Assembly: GCF_013362815.1 (NCBI RefSeq)
Contig: NZ_JABFVK010000070.1
Location: 1-64,000, forward strand
Source of the DNA: Hamadaea sp.
GTDB taxonomy: Bacteria; Actinomycetota; Actinomycetes; Mycobacteriales; Micromonosporaceae
Length of the DNA: 64,000 bases
Direction of reading: 5' to 3'
Positions 38,811-47,851 of this stretch are shown piece by piece; the first letter of the stretch is position 1, and the number at the start of each line of letters is the position of its first letter. Made by a program: the position numbers and the translations under genes. The notes under the pieces are model-generated. The model made no database searches. It was not told where the DNA came from and saw only the letters and a program-made list of their open reading frames with translations.

Positions 38811-40730
38811 TCAGCCGGTGGGACCGTGATCCACGAGCTGGATGAGCTTGTCGACGGCACTGTCGGCGCTCATCCGGTGCTCGGCGATGGTCACCAGCAT
38901 CGTGTCGAGGTCGGGGTAGTCGAGTTGTTCGGCCAGCTTGACGAGCCACTCGTCGTCGGCGAGCCCGCGCGATCGGCGGCGCAGCGCGAGCCCGAGCGCG
39001 GCCCGGCCGATGGCGATCCGATCGGTGATCGTGCCCGACGGCACGTCGTCGGCCGAGTAGGACCGGAAGCGCCGGCGTAGATGGACACGGGCCTTCGGGG
39101 ACTTGGCGAAGCTGAGCCAGTCCTCGAACGGGCCGCACGGCTGCCCGGGCGCGGCTTCGATGATCTCGACGACGTCGCCGTCCACCAATGCGGTCGACAG
39201 GGCCGCCATCTCGCCGTTCACCGCGACGGACAGGATGCGGTCGCCGACCGCCGGCCCGAACTCGTACGCGACGTCGACCGGCGTCGAGTCGCTGGGCAGC
39301 ACGACCGTCCGTCCCCGGGCGATGACCTGGATCTGCGTCTCCGCGAGGTCGCTGCGCAGCGATCGGACGAAGTGCGCCGCGTTCGAGGTGTCCTGCTCCA
39401 GATCCAGTACGCGGCGCAGCCACTCGAGATCGGCGGTCTCGGCCGCCTCCGCGGCGGCGGCCCGAGCGTCCTGGGCGTCGCCGGTGAGCTTGCCGAGCGC
39501 CCCGGCGAGCGGCCGGCGCAGCGCGTCGGGCAGCCGCTTGCCGAGCGCGACGACGGGCGCGCTGGTCAGTGCCTGCCCGATCGAGGCGCTGACCTTGTCG
39601 GAGAGCACCCGGTTCGGGGGGAACCGGAAGCGCGCGATGATGCCGTATTCCACGTCGCGGTGCATCTGCTGGGTGCGGATGAGCACCTCCACCGGACGGC
39701 TGTCCGGGCCGAGCACGGTCGTATGCAGAGAGCGGTAGAGGTTGTTCTTCGGCGACGCTATGTAGTCCTTGAACCGGCCCGGGACCGGGCGGAAAGTCCG
39801 GTGGATCGCCCCCAACGCGGTGTAGCACTCGGTGTCGGGGCCGTCGACGAGGACGACGATGCGGGGCATGTCCAGCGGCTTGACGTTGTGCCCGACCGCG
39901 CGGGTGTCGCGCCAGATCGTGTAATGGTGCCGATGACGGGGCTGGACGTCGGCCCGCACCTCGTCGGCCCGCAACGCGTGCTCGGTCGTCAGGATCATGT
40001 GGTCCAGGAAGTCCTTCCAGAGCGGACGCTCCTGGACGACCTTGTCGATCTCGGCGAAGGTGTCCGGCTCCAGGTATTCGAGGACGACGTCCTCCAGCTC
40101 CCGCTTGAGGACCTGGATGCCGAGCCGGTCGCAGAGCGGGACGAGCACCTCACGCGTCGCGCCCGCGATGCGGGCGCGAGAAGCGGGGGAGCGGGCGTCG
40201 AGCGTCCGCATGTTGTGGAGGCGGTCGGCCAGTTTGATGACCAGGACCCGCACGTCGCGGCGGGCGGCCACCATCATCTTCCGGATCGTCTCGGCCTCGG
40301 CGATCGCTCCGAAGTGGCCCTTGTCGAACTTGGTCACGCCGTCGACGAGGTGGGCCACCTCGTCACCGAAGTCCTCGCGGAGCAGTTCCAAGGTGTAGGG
40401 CGTGTCCTCGACCGTGTCGTGCAGGAGGGCGGCGACGAGCGTCGTCGTGTCCATCCCGAGGTCGGCCAGGATCTGGGCCACCGCCACCGGATGCGTGACG
40501 TAGGGCTCGCCGCTCTTGCGGAACTGGCCCTCGTGCGCCCGCTTGGCGGTCACGTACGCCTTCCGCACGACCGTGGTGTCCGCGCCGGGATGCACCTGCC
40601 GGTGCGCGCGCACGAGCGCGGCCATCGGGCTGATGCTCGGCACGGGCCGGCCCAACCGGTCCGGGGCCGCGAACCAGGAACGCACCCGGCCGGACAGCGG
40701 CGTGGTGCCCAGGGTGGCATTGACATCCAT
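38811..40730 (-). CDS. RelA/SpoT homologue (RSH) without ACT domain, RshA-like
   Basis: This 639-residue protein has the HD hydrolase domain with HDTVEDT (about 104-110), a synthetase domain with RFKDYIASPKNNLYRSLHTTV (about 319-339) and a TGS domain (about 450-530). The long ACT/RRM end of the main Rel enzyme is absent. It makes and/or breaks (p)ppGpp. The normal basic loop before the synthetase core reads RHHYTIWRDTR, so the synthetase may be weakened; hydrolysis is likely intact. Actinomycetes typically carry a full-length RelA plus such a second RSH. ATG 40730 has GGGAGG 8 nt upstream. A weak promoter candidate is TTGACC (40802-40807) with TACTAG (40777-40782). Confidence 0.88.
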   Translation of the reverse strand: MDVNATLGTTPLSGRVRSWFAAPDRLGRPVPSISPMAALVRAHRQVHPGADTTVVRKAYVTAKRAHEGQFRKSGEPYVTHPVAVAQILADLGMDTTTLVAALLHDTVEDTPYTLELLREDFGDEVAHLVDGVTKFDKGHFGAIAEAETIRKMMVAARRDVRVLVIKLADRLHNMRTLDARSPASRARIAGATREVLVPLCDRLGIQVLKRELEDVVLEYLEPDTFAEIDKVVQERPLWKDFLDHMILTTEHALRADEVRADVQPRHRHHYTIWRDTRAVGHNVKPLDMPRIVVLVDGPDTECYTALGAIHRTFRPVPGRFKDYIASPKNNLYRSLHTTVLGPDSRPVEVLIRTQQMHRDVEYGIIARFRFPPNRVLSDKVSASIGQALTSAPVVALGKRLPDALRRPLAGALGKLTGDAQDARAAAAEAAETADLEWLRRVLDLEQDTSNAAHFVRSLRSDLAETQIQVIARGRTVVLPSDSTPVDVAYEFGPAVGDRILSVAVNGEMAALSTALVDGDVVEIIEAAPGQPCGPFEDWLSFAKSPKARVHLRRRFRSYSADDVPSGTITDRIAIGRAALGLALRRRSRGLADDEWLVKLAEQLDYPDLDTMLVTIAEHRMSADSAVDKLIQLVDHGPTG

Positions 40731-40811
40731 AATGGACACCTCCCTTTTGGCGGACGGTGTTCCTCGTTCCTTAAGACTAGTAACGAACGTGTCGGACTTT
40801 CGGTCAATACC

Positions 40812-42608
40812 TCATGGGCTTTCGTTCACGATCCGTGTCATGGAAGCGGCGTCGAGCCTCGCTAACAGGGGTTTCAGTCGCGCTGCGCCACCAATTGGTG
40901 ACGCCCAGTCGGCGGAGACCTCGACGAGCCGAGTCTCCGGTCGCTCCAGCCAATCGAGGATCCGTTCGGTCTCCTCGGCCGTCGCGCACGGGATCGGGCC
41001 CTCGGCCGCGGGGCGTACGGTCTCGGCGGTCAACCGGGCGGTCTCCAAGCTGATCCGCGGATGGGTCCCGACCGGAGCAGTGATCGCCCCGGCGAGCCGT
41101 CCGTGCCGGACGATCGCGATCTCCCAGCCGCCCTTGGCGTCTCGCCGGGCTCCGACCAGCTCGCCGATCCGGGTCACCGCCGAAAGCCGCTGCATGCGGA
41201 TGACCGCTCGCAGGAACGCGGCCAGCCGTCCCCGCAACGCCGCCGCCTCCTCGAACCGCTGAGCGTCGGCCAGCACCTTCAACCGCGTCATCAGCCGGTC
41301 GACCACCGGACTCGGATCGCCGGCCACCGAAGTGGCGAACGGATCGGCCGCGACCTTGCCGTAGTCGTCCGGGTCGATGCGCAGTTCACAGGGCGCCGGG
41401 CAGCGGCCGAGTTCGGCCAGCGCACAGGTGGCCGACGGCTTGCGGGCCGACAGCTTCGTGGTGCACTGCCGCAGCGGCAGCGCCTCGTGGCAGGCGTCCA
41501 CCGCGGCCTGCGCCGCCTGCCGTCCGGCGAACGGGCCCAGGCTCGCCCCGCCGCCGCCCGGTTCGCGTACGACGGACAACCGGGGGAACGGCTCGTCGGT
41601 CAACCGCACCCACCACGCCCGGTCCGGGAACTTCGACCGCCGGTTGTAGGGCGGCGCGTGCGCGGCGATGAGGCGCAGTTCGCGTACCTGGGCTTCGAGC
41701 GCGTGCGCGCAGACGACCGCGTCCACTCGCTGCGCGATGTGGATCATCTCCGACATCCGGGCGCGCTTCTCGGCGGCGGTGAAATACGTGCGTACGCGGG
41801 TGGCGATGTCGCCGGAGGTGCCGACGTAGAGCGGCCGGTCGTCGGCGGCCCGGAATATGTAGACGCCGGGGGCATGGGGCAGTCCGTCGGCCAGTCCGCG
41901 TTTGGCCCGTTGCGTCGGGGTGACCGCCTTCGTGAACTCGATGGCGTCGCCGAGGGTGCGTACTTCGAAGCTGCCCAGCCGGCCGATCAAGGCGTGCAGG
42001 ACGTCCACCGTGGCCAGTGCGTCGTCGAACGCCCGGTGGTTGGGCTGATGCTCGGTCCGCAGGTACGCCGCCAGCGTCCCCAGCTTGCGGTTGGGCACCT
42101 CGTCGCGGATCAGGACCCGGCGGGCGAGCGCGGCGGTGTCGAGCACCCGCGGATTCGGCCAGGTGTATCCGTGCCGCGTGCAGGCCGCCTTGAGGAAGCC
42201 GACGTCATAGGGGGCGTTGTGCGCGACGACCACCGACTCCCGCAGGAACTCCAGCAACCCGGGCAGCACCGCCTCGATCTTCGGCGCCGGGGTGACCATC
42301 GCCGTCGTGATGCCGGTCAGCACGGTGATGAACGGTGGAATGGGATGACCCGGATTGACCAATGTGGCGAACCGCCCGAGCTCCTCGCCACCGCGGACCT
42401 TCACCGCGCCGACCTCGGTGATCCCGTCGCCGTCGTGCGGGCTCCCGCCGGTCGTCTCCAGGTCGAGGACGACGAAGGTGGTGTGTACGAGGTCCTGCGC
42501 GAACGGATCATCGAGGATAAGGTCGACGGTGAGCTGCTCGGGGATCGCGCGGTTCGACCGACCCGACAGGTCGGCACGGGGGAGTCCGGACGGCACGCAG
42601 CGCACCAT
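40812..42608 (-). CDS. DnaQ-like exonuclease / UvrC-type GIY-YIG nuclease fusion (Cho-like)
   Basis: This 598-residue protein joins an N-terminal DEDDh exonuclease (about 40-205: DLETTG, HNAPYDVGFLK, HRAFDDALAT) to a UvrC-type GIY-YIG nuclease domain (about 235-320: GVYIFRAADDRPLYVGTSGDIATRVRTYF). A UvrB-binding UVR helix hairpin follows (about 430-465), then a C-terminal region with no helix-hairpin-helix pair. It corresponds to Rv2191, a DnaQ/UvrC chimera found in this neighbourhood. A role in DNA repair (incision plus trimming) is likely; details are unproven. Divergent from the NYN gene. Confidence 0.9.
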   Translation of the reverse strand: MVRCVPSGLPRADLSGRSNRAIPEQLTVDLILDDPFAQDLVHTTFVVLDLETTGGSPHDGDGITEVGAVKVRGGEELGRFATLVNPGHPIPPFITVLTGITTAMVTPAPKIEAVLPGLLEFLRESVVVAHNAPYDVGFLKAACTRHGYTWPNPRVLDTAALARRVLIRDEVPNRKLGTLAAYLRTEHQPNHRAFDDALATVDVLHALIGRLGSFEVRTLGDAIEFTKAVTPTQRAKRGLADGLPHAPGVYIFRAADDRPLYVGTSGDIATRVRTYFTAAEKRARMSEMIHIAQRVDAVVCAHALEAQVRELRLIAAHAPPYNRRSKFPDRAWWVRLTDEPFPRLSVVREPGGGGASLGPFAGRQAAQAAVDACHEALPLRQCTTKLSARKPSATCALAELGRCPAPCELRIDPDDYGKVAADPFATSVAGDPSPVVDRLMTRLKVLADAQRFEEAAALRGRLAAFLRAVIRMQRLSAVTRIGELVGARRDAKGGWEIAIVRHGRLAGAITAPVGTHPRISLETARLTAETVRPAAEGPIPCATAEETERILDWLERPETRLVEVSADWASPIGGAARLKPLLARLDAASMTRIVNESP

Positions 42609-42670
42609 AAGGGGCGGGTGTGACAGAAGATGCCTCGTCGTGCGGCCCGCCGAGGTGGGAGACTGGAGAG

Positions 42671-44053
42671 ATGTCGGATCCGGAGCTGACCAGCCACCCT
42701 GCGGGCGGCCGCTCCGGCGTGCCCGACGAAATCGGCGATGACCTGGACTTTCAGCCGGAGCCGATTCTCCCGGAGCCGGTGCGTCAGCGGGTGATCACCC
42801 TCACGGCCGCGGTGCTCGCGGGCATACCGCAGGACGAGTTGTCCGTGCCGCTCCGCAAGGTCGCCAAGTTCGCCCCCAACCGTCGCGCCCGGATGGGCGG
42901 CCCGGTCATCGCGGCTCACCTCACCGCCGACCCGATCTTCCGCCAGCGGGTCAGCCAGCGCGTGGTCACCGAGGCCGGCGACCTGGGCGCCGCCGTGGTC
43001 GAGGGAGTCTCGCCGGCCGCGGCCGACCCGGTCGAGGTCGCCGCGTTGGCTTATCTCGCGCGTCCGGCCGGCTGGCGCGACCTGCTCGAGGCCGCTGAGC
43101 ATGCGGTACGCCTAGAGGCCGAGAGCGCAGCCGTCGGGGAGCTGCTGCAGGCCGCCGAGTCGCGGGCCCAGCGGGCCGAACACGATCGAGCGGTCGCCCG
43201 CGTCGAGGTGGAGAAGCTGCGCGACGAGCTCGCCAAGGCCCACCAGGAGCTCAGCGCCGTACGCGAGGAGTTCCGCGGCAACGCGAAGGCGCTCCGGGAA
43301 GCGCAGGCAGCGTTGAAGAAGGCGACCGATTCGCTCGCGGCCGAACGGGGGCGGCTGGCCAAGAACACCGCCGACCACGACGCCGAACTGCGTCGGTTGC
43401 GCGCCAAACTGGCCGAGGCCGAGGCGTCGACGTCCACTGCCCGGCAGGACGCCCGGCAGCAGCGCGCCGTCGACGAAGCCCGTCTGTGGCTGCTGTTGGA
43501 GACGATCGGGCAGGCCGCCGTCGGGCTGCGCCGCGAACTGGCCCTCGATCCGGCGACCATCCTGCCGGCCGACGCGACGGCGGAGCAGTACGCCGACCGC
43601 CCGGCCGACGCGGGCCCGTCCGCCCGCGCCCAGAGCCAGGACGACCCCGGCCGCCTCGATCAGCTGCTCGCCTTGCCGAAGGTGCACCTGATCGTCGACG
43701 GGTACAACGTGACCAAACGCGGTTACCCCGACATGTCGCTGGAGCAGCAGCGTACGCGGCTGATCACGGCGTTGGGCGCGCTCGCGGCGCAGACGCGCGC
43801 CGAAGTGACCGTGGTGTTCGACGGTGCGGAGAAGGTGCACGGGCTTCCGCCGAATCCGCGTGGGCTGCGTGTGCTGTTCTCGCGTAAGGGAGAGACCGCC
43901 GACGAGCTCGTCCGGCGACTGGTCCGGGCCGAGCCGGCCGGCCGCCCCCTCGTGGTCGTGTCGTCCGACCGCGAGGTCGCCGACGGCGTACGCCGCCACG
44001 GTGCGTACCCCATGGCGGCGGATTCGCTGCTACGCCGGGTCGCGCGCGGCTGA
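42671..44053 (+). CDS. Coiled-coil NYN (PIN-like) RNase domain protein (YacP-type)
   Basis: This 460-residue protein has a helical N-terminal domain (about 1-120), a long coiled coil (about 125-270, rich in Ala, Glu, Arg, Lys) and a C-terminal YacP-like NYN nuclease domain (about 340-455) beginning VHLIVDGYNVTK with the acidic residue of the active site and ending with GKPxGRPLVVVSSDREVADGV-type motifs. NYN proteins degrade RNA; specificity is unknown. I chose ATG 42671, which has GGGAG about 9 nt upstream, over a GTG at 42620. It is divergent from the DnaQ/GIY-YIG gene and ends at the small gene below. Confidence 0.85.
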   Translation: MSDPELTSHPAGGRSGVPDEIGDDLDFQPEPILPEPVRQRVITLTAAVLAGIPQDELSVPLRKVAKFAPNRRARMGGPVIAAHLTADPIFRQRVSQRVVTEAGDLGAAVVEGVSPAAADPVEVAALAYLARPAGWRDLLEAAEHAVRLEAESAAVGELLQAAESRAQRAEHDRAVARVEVEKLRDELAKAHQELSAVREEFRGNAKALREAQAALKKATDSLAAERGRLAKNTADHDAELRRLRAKLAEAEASTSTARQDARQQRAVDEARLWLLLETIGQAAVGLRRELALDPATILPADATAEQYADRPADAGPSARAQSQDDPGRLDQLLALPKVHLIVDGYNVTKRGYPDMSLEQQRTRLITALGALAAQTRAEVTVVFDGAEKVHGLPPNPRGLRVLFSRKGETADELVRRLVRAEPAGRPLVVVSSDREVADGVRRHGAYPMAADSLLRRVARG

Positions 44054-44293
44054 CTACCGGCCGCCGCGTGGCTGGTTGCCCCGCTTGAGGCGCATCGTGT
44101 TGGCCTGCCCGACCGACATCTTCGTACGCATGGACTTCTCCCGGGCGGCCATCGCCGCCTGACGGGACTCCTCCCGCGCCTGCTCCCCGGCGTATCCGTG
44201 GTCGTCGGCGGGGTCACGGAGGTCGAGATCGAAGGACATTTCGTCCGTCTTATGGTGGTTCTTCGAATTCCCGGCCTTCTTGGTATTGCTCAC
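44054..44293 (-). CDS. Small charged hypothetical protein (79 residues)
   Basis: This 79-residue protein is hydrophilic, with an acidic centre (DEMSFDLDLRDPADDHG) and a Lys/Arg/Gln/Met-rich C-terminal half. GGAGG lies 6 nt before a GTG start, and the stop abuts the NYN-gene stop. Good ribosome site and composition support it as a real gene. I do not recognise the family. The 274-bp gap to the SDR gene holds a family C repeat. Confidence 0.65.
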   Translation of the reverse strand: MSNTKKAGNSKNHHKTDEMSFDLDLRDPADDHGYAGEQAREESRQAAMAAREKSMRTKMSVGQANTMRLKRGNQPRGGR

Positions 44294-44439
44294 GGCTTGC
44301 CTCCTTCGTTCCCCCTACGCTAGGACGAACTCCGGAGCGGCGCAGCGCTTCCGCCCAGCCCGGACCGCTACCGCGTCGGACCTCAGCGCGCGGGCTGCGC
44401 ATCGGGGGCTTGCGGTGCCAGCTGCGCGTCGGGGCTGGC

Positions 44440-44500
44440 GCGTTATCCGGGGTAACGCGGCTTTGATCGCGCGTTTAACCGCGTTGTCCCGGGATATCGC
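44440..44500. repeat. Family C palindromic repeat, copy 2 (inverted)
   Basis: Reverse-complemented, this element begins GCGATATCCCGGGA and ends GCGTTACCCCGG, matching the copy at 15001-15051 at 43 of 51 positions. It lies in the gap between the small hypothetical and SDR genes; no gene covers it. Confidence 0.75.
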
Positions 44501-44567
44501 GAGCGCGCCCGCGCGAGCCCGTACCCGCGCGAGCCCGCACACAAGCATGCGCCTGACCTGGAAGGGG

Positions 44568-45293
44568 TCAGCGCCCCAGAACCGACCCGCCGTTGACCCC
44601 GATGATCTGCCCGGTGACATATCCGCCGGACGCACCGGCGAGCCAGCCGACAGCGGCAGCGATGTCGTCCGGTACGCCGGCCCGCCCGACCAGCGTCTGC
44701 GCCACCCGATGAGCGTGTCCTTCGGGGGTCATCCGGGTGCCGAAGAACTCGGTCTCGGCGATGTACCCGGGGGAGATGACGTTGGCGGTGATCCCGTCCG
44801 GGCCGAGCCGCGCGGCGAGGTCGAAAACCCAGCCGTGCAGGGCCGCCTTCGCTGCCGAGTAGGGTCCGGCGCCTCCCCGTTGGGCTGCGATCGAGCTGAG
44901 CAGGATGACCCGGCCACCCGGCCGGCGCAGTGACGCCTCCAGGGCTGAGGTCAGCAGCACCGCCGTCAGCACGTTCACGTCGTACGCACGCCGCCACATC
45001 TCGGCCTCGTCGGCGAGCGAATCCCCGTTCGGCGTGACGAATCCGCCCGCGTTGTTGACCAGGACGTCCACCGGTCGATCGGCTACTGCCTCGGCCACCC
45101 GCGTGACCTGGGCGGCATCGGCGAGGTCGGCGACCACAGTGGTCACTCCGTCGATCTCGGCCGCCACCTTGGCCAGCGGTTCGGCCCTCCGCCCGGCGAT
45201 GATCACCTCGTATCCGTCCTGGGCGAGCGTCCGGGTGATCGCCGCTCCGATGCCCGTTCCGCCGCCACTCACCACAGCCAGCTTCGCACTCAT
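44568..45293 (-). CDS. Short-chain dehydrogenase/reductase (SDR)
   Basis: This 241-residue enzyme has the classical SDR layout: the NAD(P) motif SGGGTGIGAAI (about 9-19), NNAGG (about 80-84), a catalytic Ser in LLSSIAAQ and the YxxxK pair in YSAAKAAL (about 143-150). It oxidises or reduces a small substrate; the substrate is unknown. I chose ATG 45293. An upstream ATG at 45335 would translate the family A repeat (MINGRS...) and is artefactual. Confidence 0.9.
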   Translation of the reverse strand: MSAKLAVVSGGGTGIGAAITRTLAQDGYEVIIAGRRAEPLAKVAAEIDGVTTVVADLADAAQVTRVAEAVADRPVDVLVNNAGGFVTPNGDSLADEAEMWRRAYDVNVLTAVLLTSALEASLRRPGGRVILLSSIAAQRGGAGPYSAAKAALHGWVFDLAARLGPDGITANVISPGYIAETEFFGTRMTPEGHAHRVAQTLVGRAGVPDDIAAAVGWLAGASGGYVTGQIIGVNGGSVLGR

Positions 45294-45326
45294 GATCGCG
45301 ACCCTATCGCGCACCGCCGACCGCCC

Positions 45327-45388
45327 GTTGATCATGAAGTAGTGGGCTCCGACACGCCGTCCAACCGGACCCTGGGTTCATGATCAAC
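45327..45388. repeat. Family A repeat copy 4, upstream of the SDR and M48 genes
   Basis: GTTGATCATGAA (45327-45338) and TTCATGATCAAC (45377-45388) flank a middle that carries CGACACGCCGTC. It lies between the divergent SDR and M48 starts and creates a false upstream start for the SDR gene. Confidence 0.8.
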
Positions 45389-45410
45389 GGGGCGTGAAAG
45401 GCTGGCGCGC

Positions 45411-46652
45411 ATGACCGTGAGGGGTTGGGCGTGGGTCACGCTCGCCGTGCTGGTGGCGGGGCTCGTCGTGACCGCCGCGCTGCTGATCCCGTGGCACCGG
45501 CCGCCGGCGCCCCGTTCGGACCAGCTCGCGGCCCTCGCCGAGCTGCCGGCCGACAAAGTGGCCCGGGCCAGGAGTTACCGCGCCGAACTGCGGCTCATCG
45601 CGTACCCGAGCATGATCTTGGGGATTGTCGCGGCCTTGACGCTGGGTCTGACGCCGCTGGGCGCGAAGCTCGTCAACGTCGTGCCGGGACCGTGGTGGGT
45701 CAAGGCGGTCGGCGGCGGCCTGCTCGTGCTGTTCGCCGCGGACCTGGTCACGCTGCCGCTCGCGGCCGTGGGCCATCGGATCTCCGTGCGCTACGGGCTT
45801 TCGACGCAGGGCTGGGGCGCGTGGTCCATCGATGTCCTCAAGGGGTACGCGATAACGGCGATCCTGGGAGCGATAGTCCTGTTCCTGTTCTACGGCTTGA
45901 CCAGGCTTGCCCCGAATTGGTGGTGGGCGTGGGCGGCCGCCGGCGCTGCCTGCCTGGTCGTGCTGCTGTCGTTCATCTTCCCCGTGCTGGTCGAGCCGGT
46001 GTTCAACAAGTTCACGCCGATGGCCGATGGCGCCCTGCGTACGCGGATCGTCGAGCTCGCCGCTTCTGACGGGGTTCCCGTCAAGGACGTGCTCGTGGCT
46101 GACGCGTCCCGGCGGACTCGGGCGGTCAACGCGTACGTCTCCGGATTGGGGCCGACCCGGCGAGTGGTCGTCTACGACACCCTGCTGCGGGAAGCGCCCG
46201 ACGACGAGATCGTCAGCGTCGTGGCGCACGAACTCGGCCACGCCAAACGCAACGACGTGCTCACCGGTACGCTGATCGGCGCGCTCGGGTCGGCAGCGCT
46301 CGTGGTCGCGTTGTTCCTCATCGGAGGCTGGACGGGACTGCTGCACCGGGCGGGAGTGGAGTCGCTGGCCGATCCCCATTCGATCGGTCTCCTGCTGGCG
46401 CTGAGCACCGTGGCGGGCCTGTTCGGCGGGCCGATCCAGGCGTACGTCTCCCGTTCGGTCGAGGCGAGAGCCGACGAGCACGCCCTGGTGCTGACCGGCG
46501 ATCCGGGCACGTTCGAGCAGATGCAGAAGCGGCTCGCCCTGGTGAACCTCGGCGACCCCGATCCGCCCGCCTGGGAGCAGACGCTGTTCGGCAGCCATCC
46601 CTCTACTGTGGAGCGGATCGCGGCCGCACGGGCCTACGCCCGCTCCCACTAG
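45411..46652 (+). CDS. M48-family membrane metallopeptidase
   Basis: This 413-residue membrane protease has about four N-terminal TM helices and the zinc motif VVAHELGHAKRND (about 276-288) with a downstream SVEARADEHAL that supplies the third ligand. It belongs to the M48 family of Ste24/CAAX-type or HtpX-like proteases, which cleave in or near membranes; the substrate is unknown. The ATG at 45411 has a loose GAAAGG upstream. A GC tandem repeat follows the stop before the PimB-like gene. Confidence 0.85.
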   Translation: MTVRGWAWVTLAVLVAGLVVTAALLIPWHRPPAPRSDQLAALAELPADKVARARSYRAELRLIAYPSMILGIVAALTLGLTPLGAKLVNVVPGPWWVKAVGGGLLVLFAADLVTLPLAAVGHRISVRYGLSTQGWGAWSIDVLKGYAITAILGAIVLFLFYGLTRLAPNWWWAWAAAGAACLVVLLSFIFPVLVEPVFNKFTPMADGALRTRIVELAASDGVPVKDVLVADASRRTRAVNAYVSGLGPTRRVVVYDTLLREAPDDEIVSVVAHELGHAKRNDVLTGTLIGALGSAALVVALFLIGGWTGLLHRAGVESLADPHSIGLLLALSTVAGLFGGPIQAYVSRSVEARADEHALVLTGDPGTFEQMQKRLALVNLGDPDPPAWEQTLFGSHPSTVERIAAARAYARSH

Positions 46653-46698
46653 CGCCGAACGGCGAGCGCCGAACGGCGAGCGCCGAGCGCCGAGCGCG
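46651..46698. repeat. Short GC tandem repeat
   Basis: AGCGCCGAACGGCG occurs twice in tandem (46651-46664 and 46665-46678), followed by shorter AGCGCCG units. Each unit holds a GCCG/CGGC mini-palindrome. It starts at the M48 stop codon. Confidence 0.75.
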
Positions 46699-46723
46699 AA
46701 ACCCCGCCGGTACGCTGGCGTAG

Positions 46724-47839
46724 GTGAAGACACTGCTGGTCACCAACGACTTCCCGCCACGACCGGGCGGCATCCAGCAGTTCGTCCACAACCTGGCGCT
46801 GCGCCTGCCGCCGGACGAGGTCGTCGTGTACGCCTCATCCTGGCGAGGCCAGGAGAAGTTCGACGCCGAGCAACCGTTCGAGGTGGTACGCGAGGACACC
46901 GGAATGCTGCTGCCGACCCGGTCGGTTGCCAAGCGCGCTCAGGAACTCGCCCGCGCAAACGGCTGTGACCGGGTGCTGTTCGGCGCGACCGCCCCGTTGG
47001 GCCTGCTGGCGCAGGGTCTCCGGGAGAGCGCCGGGGTGGAGCGGATCGTCGGGCTGACCCACGGCCACGAGGCGGGCTGGGCGGCGCTGCCGGGCGCACG
47101 TACTGCGTTGAAGCGGATCGCCCGGGGCTCCGACGTCATCACCTACCTCGGCGAGTACTTCCGGCAGCGGCTGGAACCCGCGATCGGTTCGCTCACCTCG
47201 TTGCGCCGGCTCGCGCCGGGGGTCGACGTCGACGCGTACCGCCCGGACGTGGACGGCACCGAGGTTCGCAAGCGGTATGACCTGCGGGATCGTCCGGTGA
47301 TCGTGTGCGTCTCCCGGCTGGTTCCGCGCAAGGGCCAGGACAGTCTCATCCGGGCGTTGCCGCACGTCCTGAAGAAGGTGCCCGACGCCGCGCTGCTGAT
47401 CGTCAGCGGTGGGCCGCATCGGGCCGCGCTGGAACGGCTGGCCCGTGAGCACGGAGTCGAGCGCGAGGTGACCTTCACCGGCGGCGTCGAATGGGCGGAG
47501 TTGCCGGCCCACTTCGCGGCCGGGGACGTGTTCGCGATGCCATGCCGTACGCGGTGGGGCGGTCTCGACGTCGAAGGGCTCGGCATCGTCTACCTGGAGG
47601 CCTCCGCGACCGGGTTGCCCGTGATCGCCGGTGACTCCGGGGGAGCACCCGACGCGGTGCTCGAAGGCGAGACGGGGTACGTCGTCGGCAACCTCACCAC
47701 CCTGGTCGACCGCCTGGTCGAGCTGCTGAGCGACCGCACGCTGGCCCGCCGGATGGGCGAGGCCGGGCGGTCCTGGGTGGAACGTGAATGGAACTGGGAG
47801 CTCCAGGCGCAGAGGCTGCGCGAAACACTGCGCGCCTGA
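46724..47839 (+). CDS. GT4 glycosyltransferase, PimB'-like mannosyltransferase
   Basis: This 371-residue retaining GT-B enzyme opens KTLLVTNDFPPRPGGIQQFVHNLALRLP and has the GT4 C-terminal acceptor/donor site with GLGIVYLEASATGLPVIAGDSGGAPDAV (about 284-311), including the E-x7-E type motif (YLEASATG). In M. tuberculosis the matching gene (Rv2188c, pimB') adds the second mannose to phosphatidylinositol mannoside. Its neighbours here (acyl-CoA synthetase, SRPBCC) match that locus, so this is the likely role. GTG start; TACGCT (46711-46716) just 7 nt upstream may be a leaderless -10. Confidence 0.85.
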   Translation: MKTLLVTNDFPPRPGGIQQFVHNLALRLPPDEVVVYASSWRGQEKFDAEQPFEVVREDTGMLLPTRSVAKRAQELARANGCDRVLFGATAPLGLLAQGLRESAGVERIVGLTHGHEAGWAALPGARTALKRIARGSDVITYLGEYFRQRLEPAIGSLTSLRRLAPGVDVDAYRPDVDGTEVRKRYDLRDRPVIVCVSRLVPRKGQDSLIRALPHVLKKVPDAALLIVSGGPHRAALERLAREHGVEREVTFTGGVEWAELPAHFAAGDVFAMPCRTRWGGLDVEGLGIVYLEASATGLPVIAGDSGGAPDAVLEGETGYVVGNLTTLVDRLVELLSDRTLARRMGEAGRSWVEREWNWELQAQRLRETLRA

Positions 47840-47851
47840 CAGAATTCCGGG

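Noticed and set aside
39081-40865. Long plus-strand open frame antisense to the RSH gene
   Set aside because: Composition is Arg/Gly/Val/Asp-rich with no motif; the minus-strand RSH reading has clear domains.
44568-45335. SDR start at 45335
   Set aside because: The first 14 residues come from a family A repeat; the canonical SDR N-terminus begins at ATG 45293.
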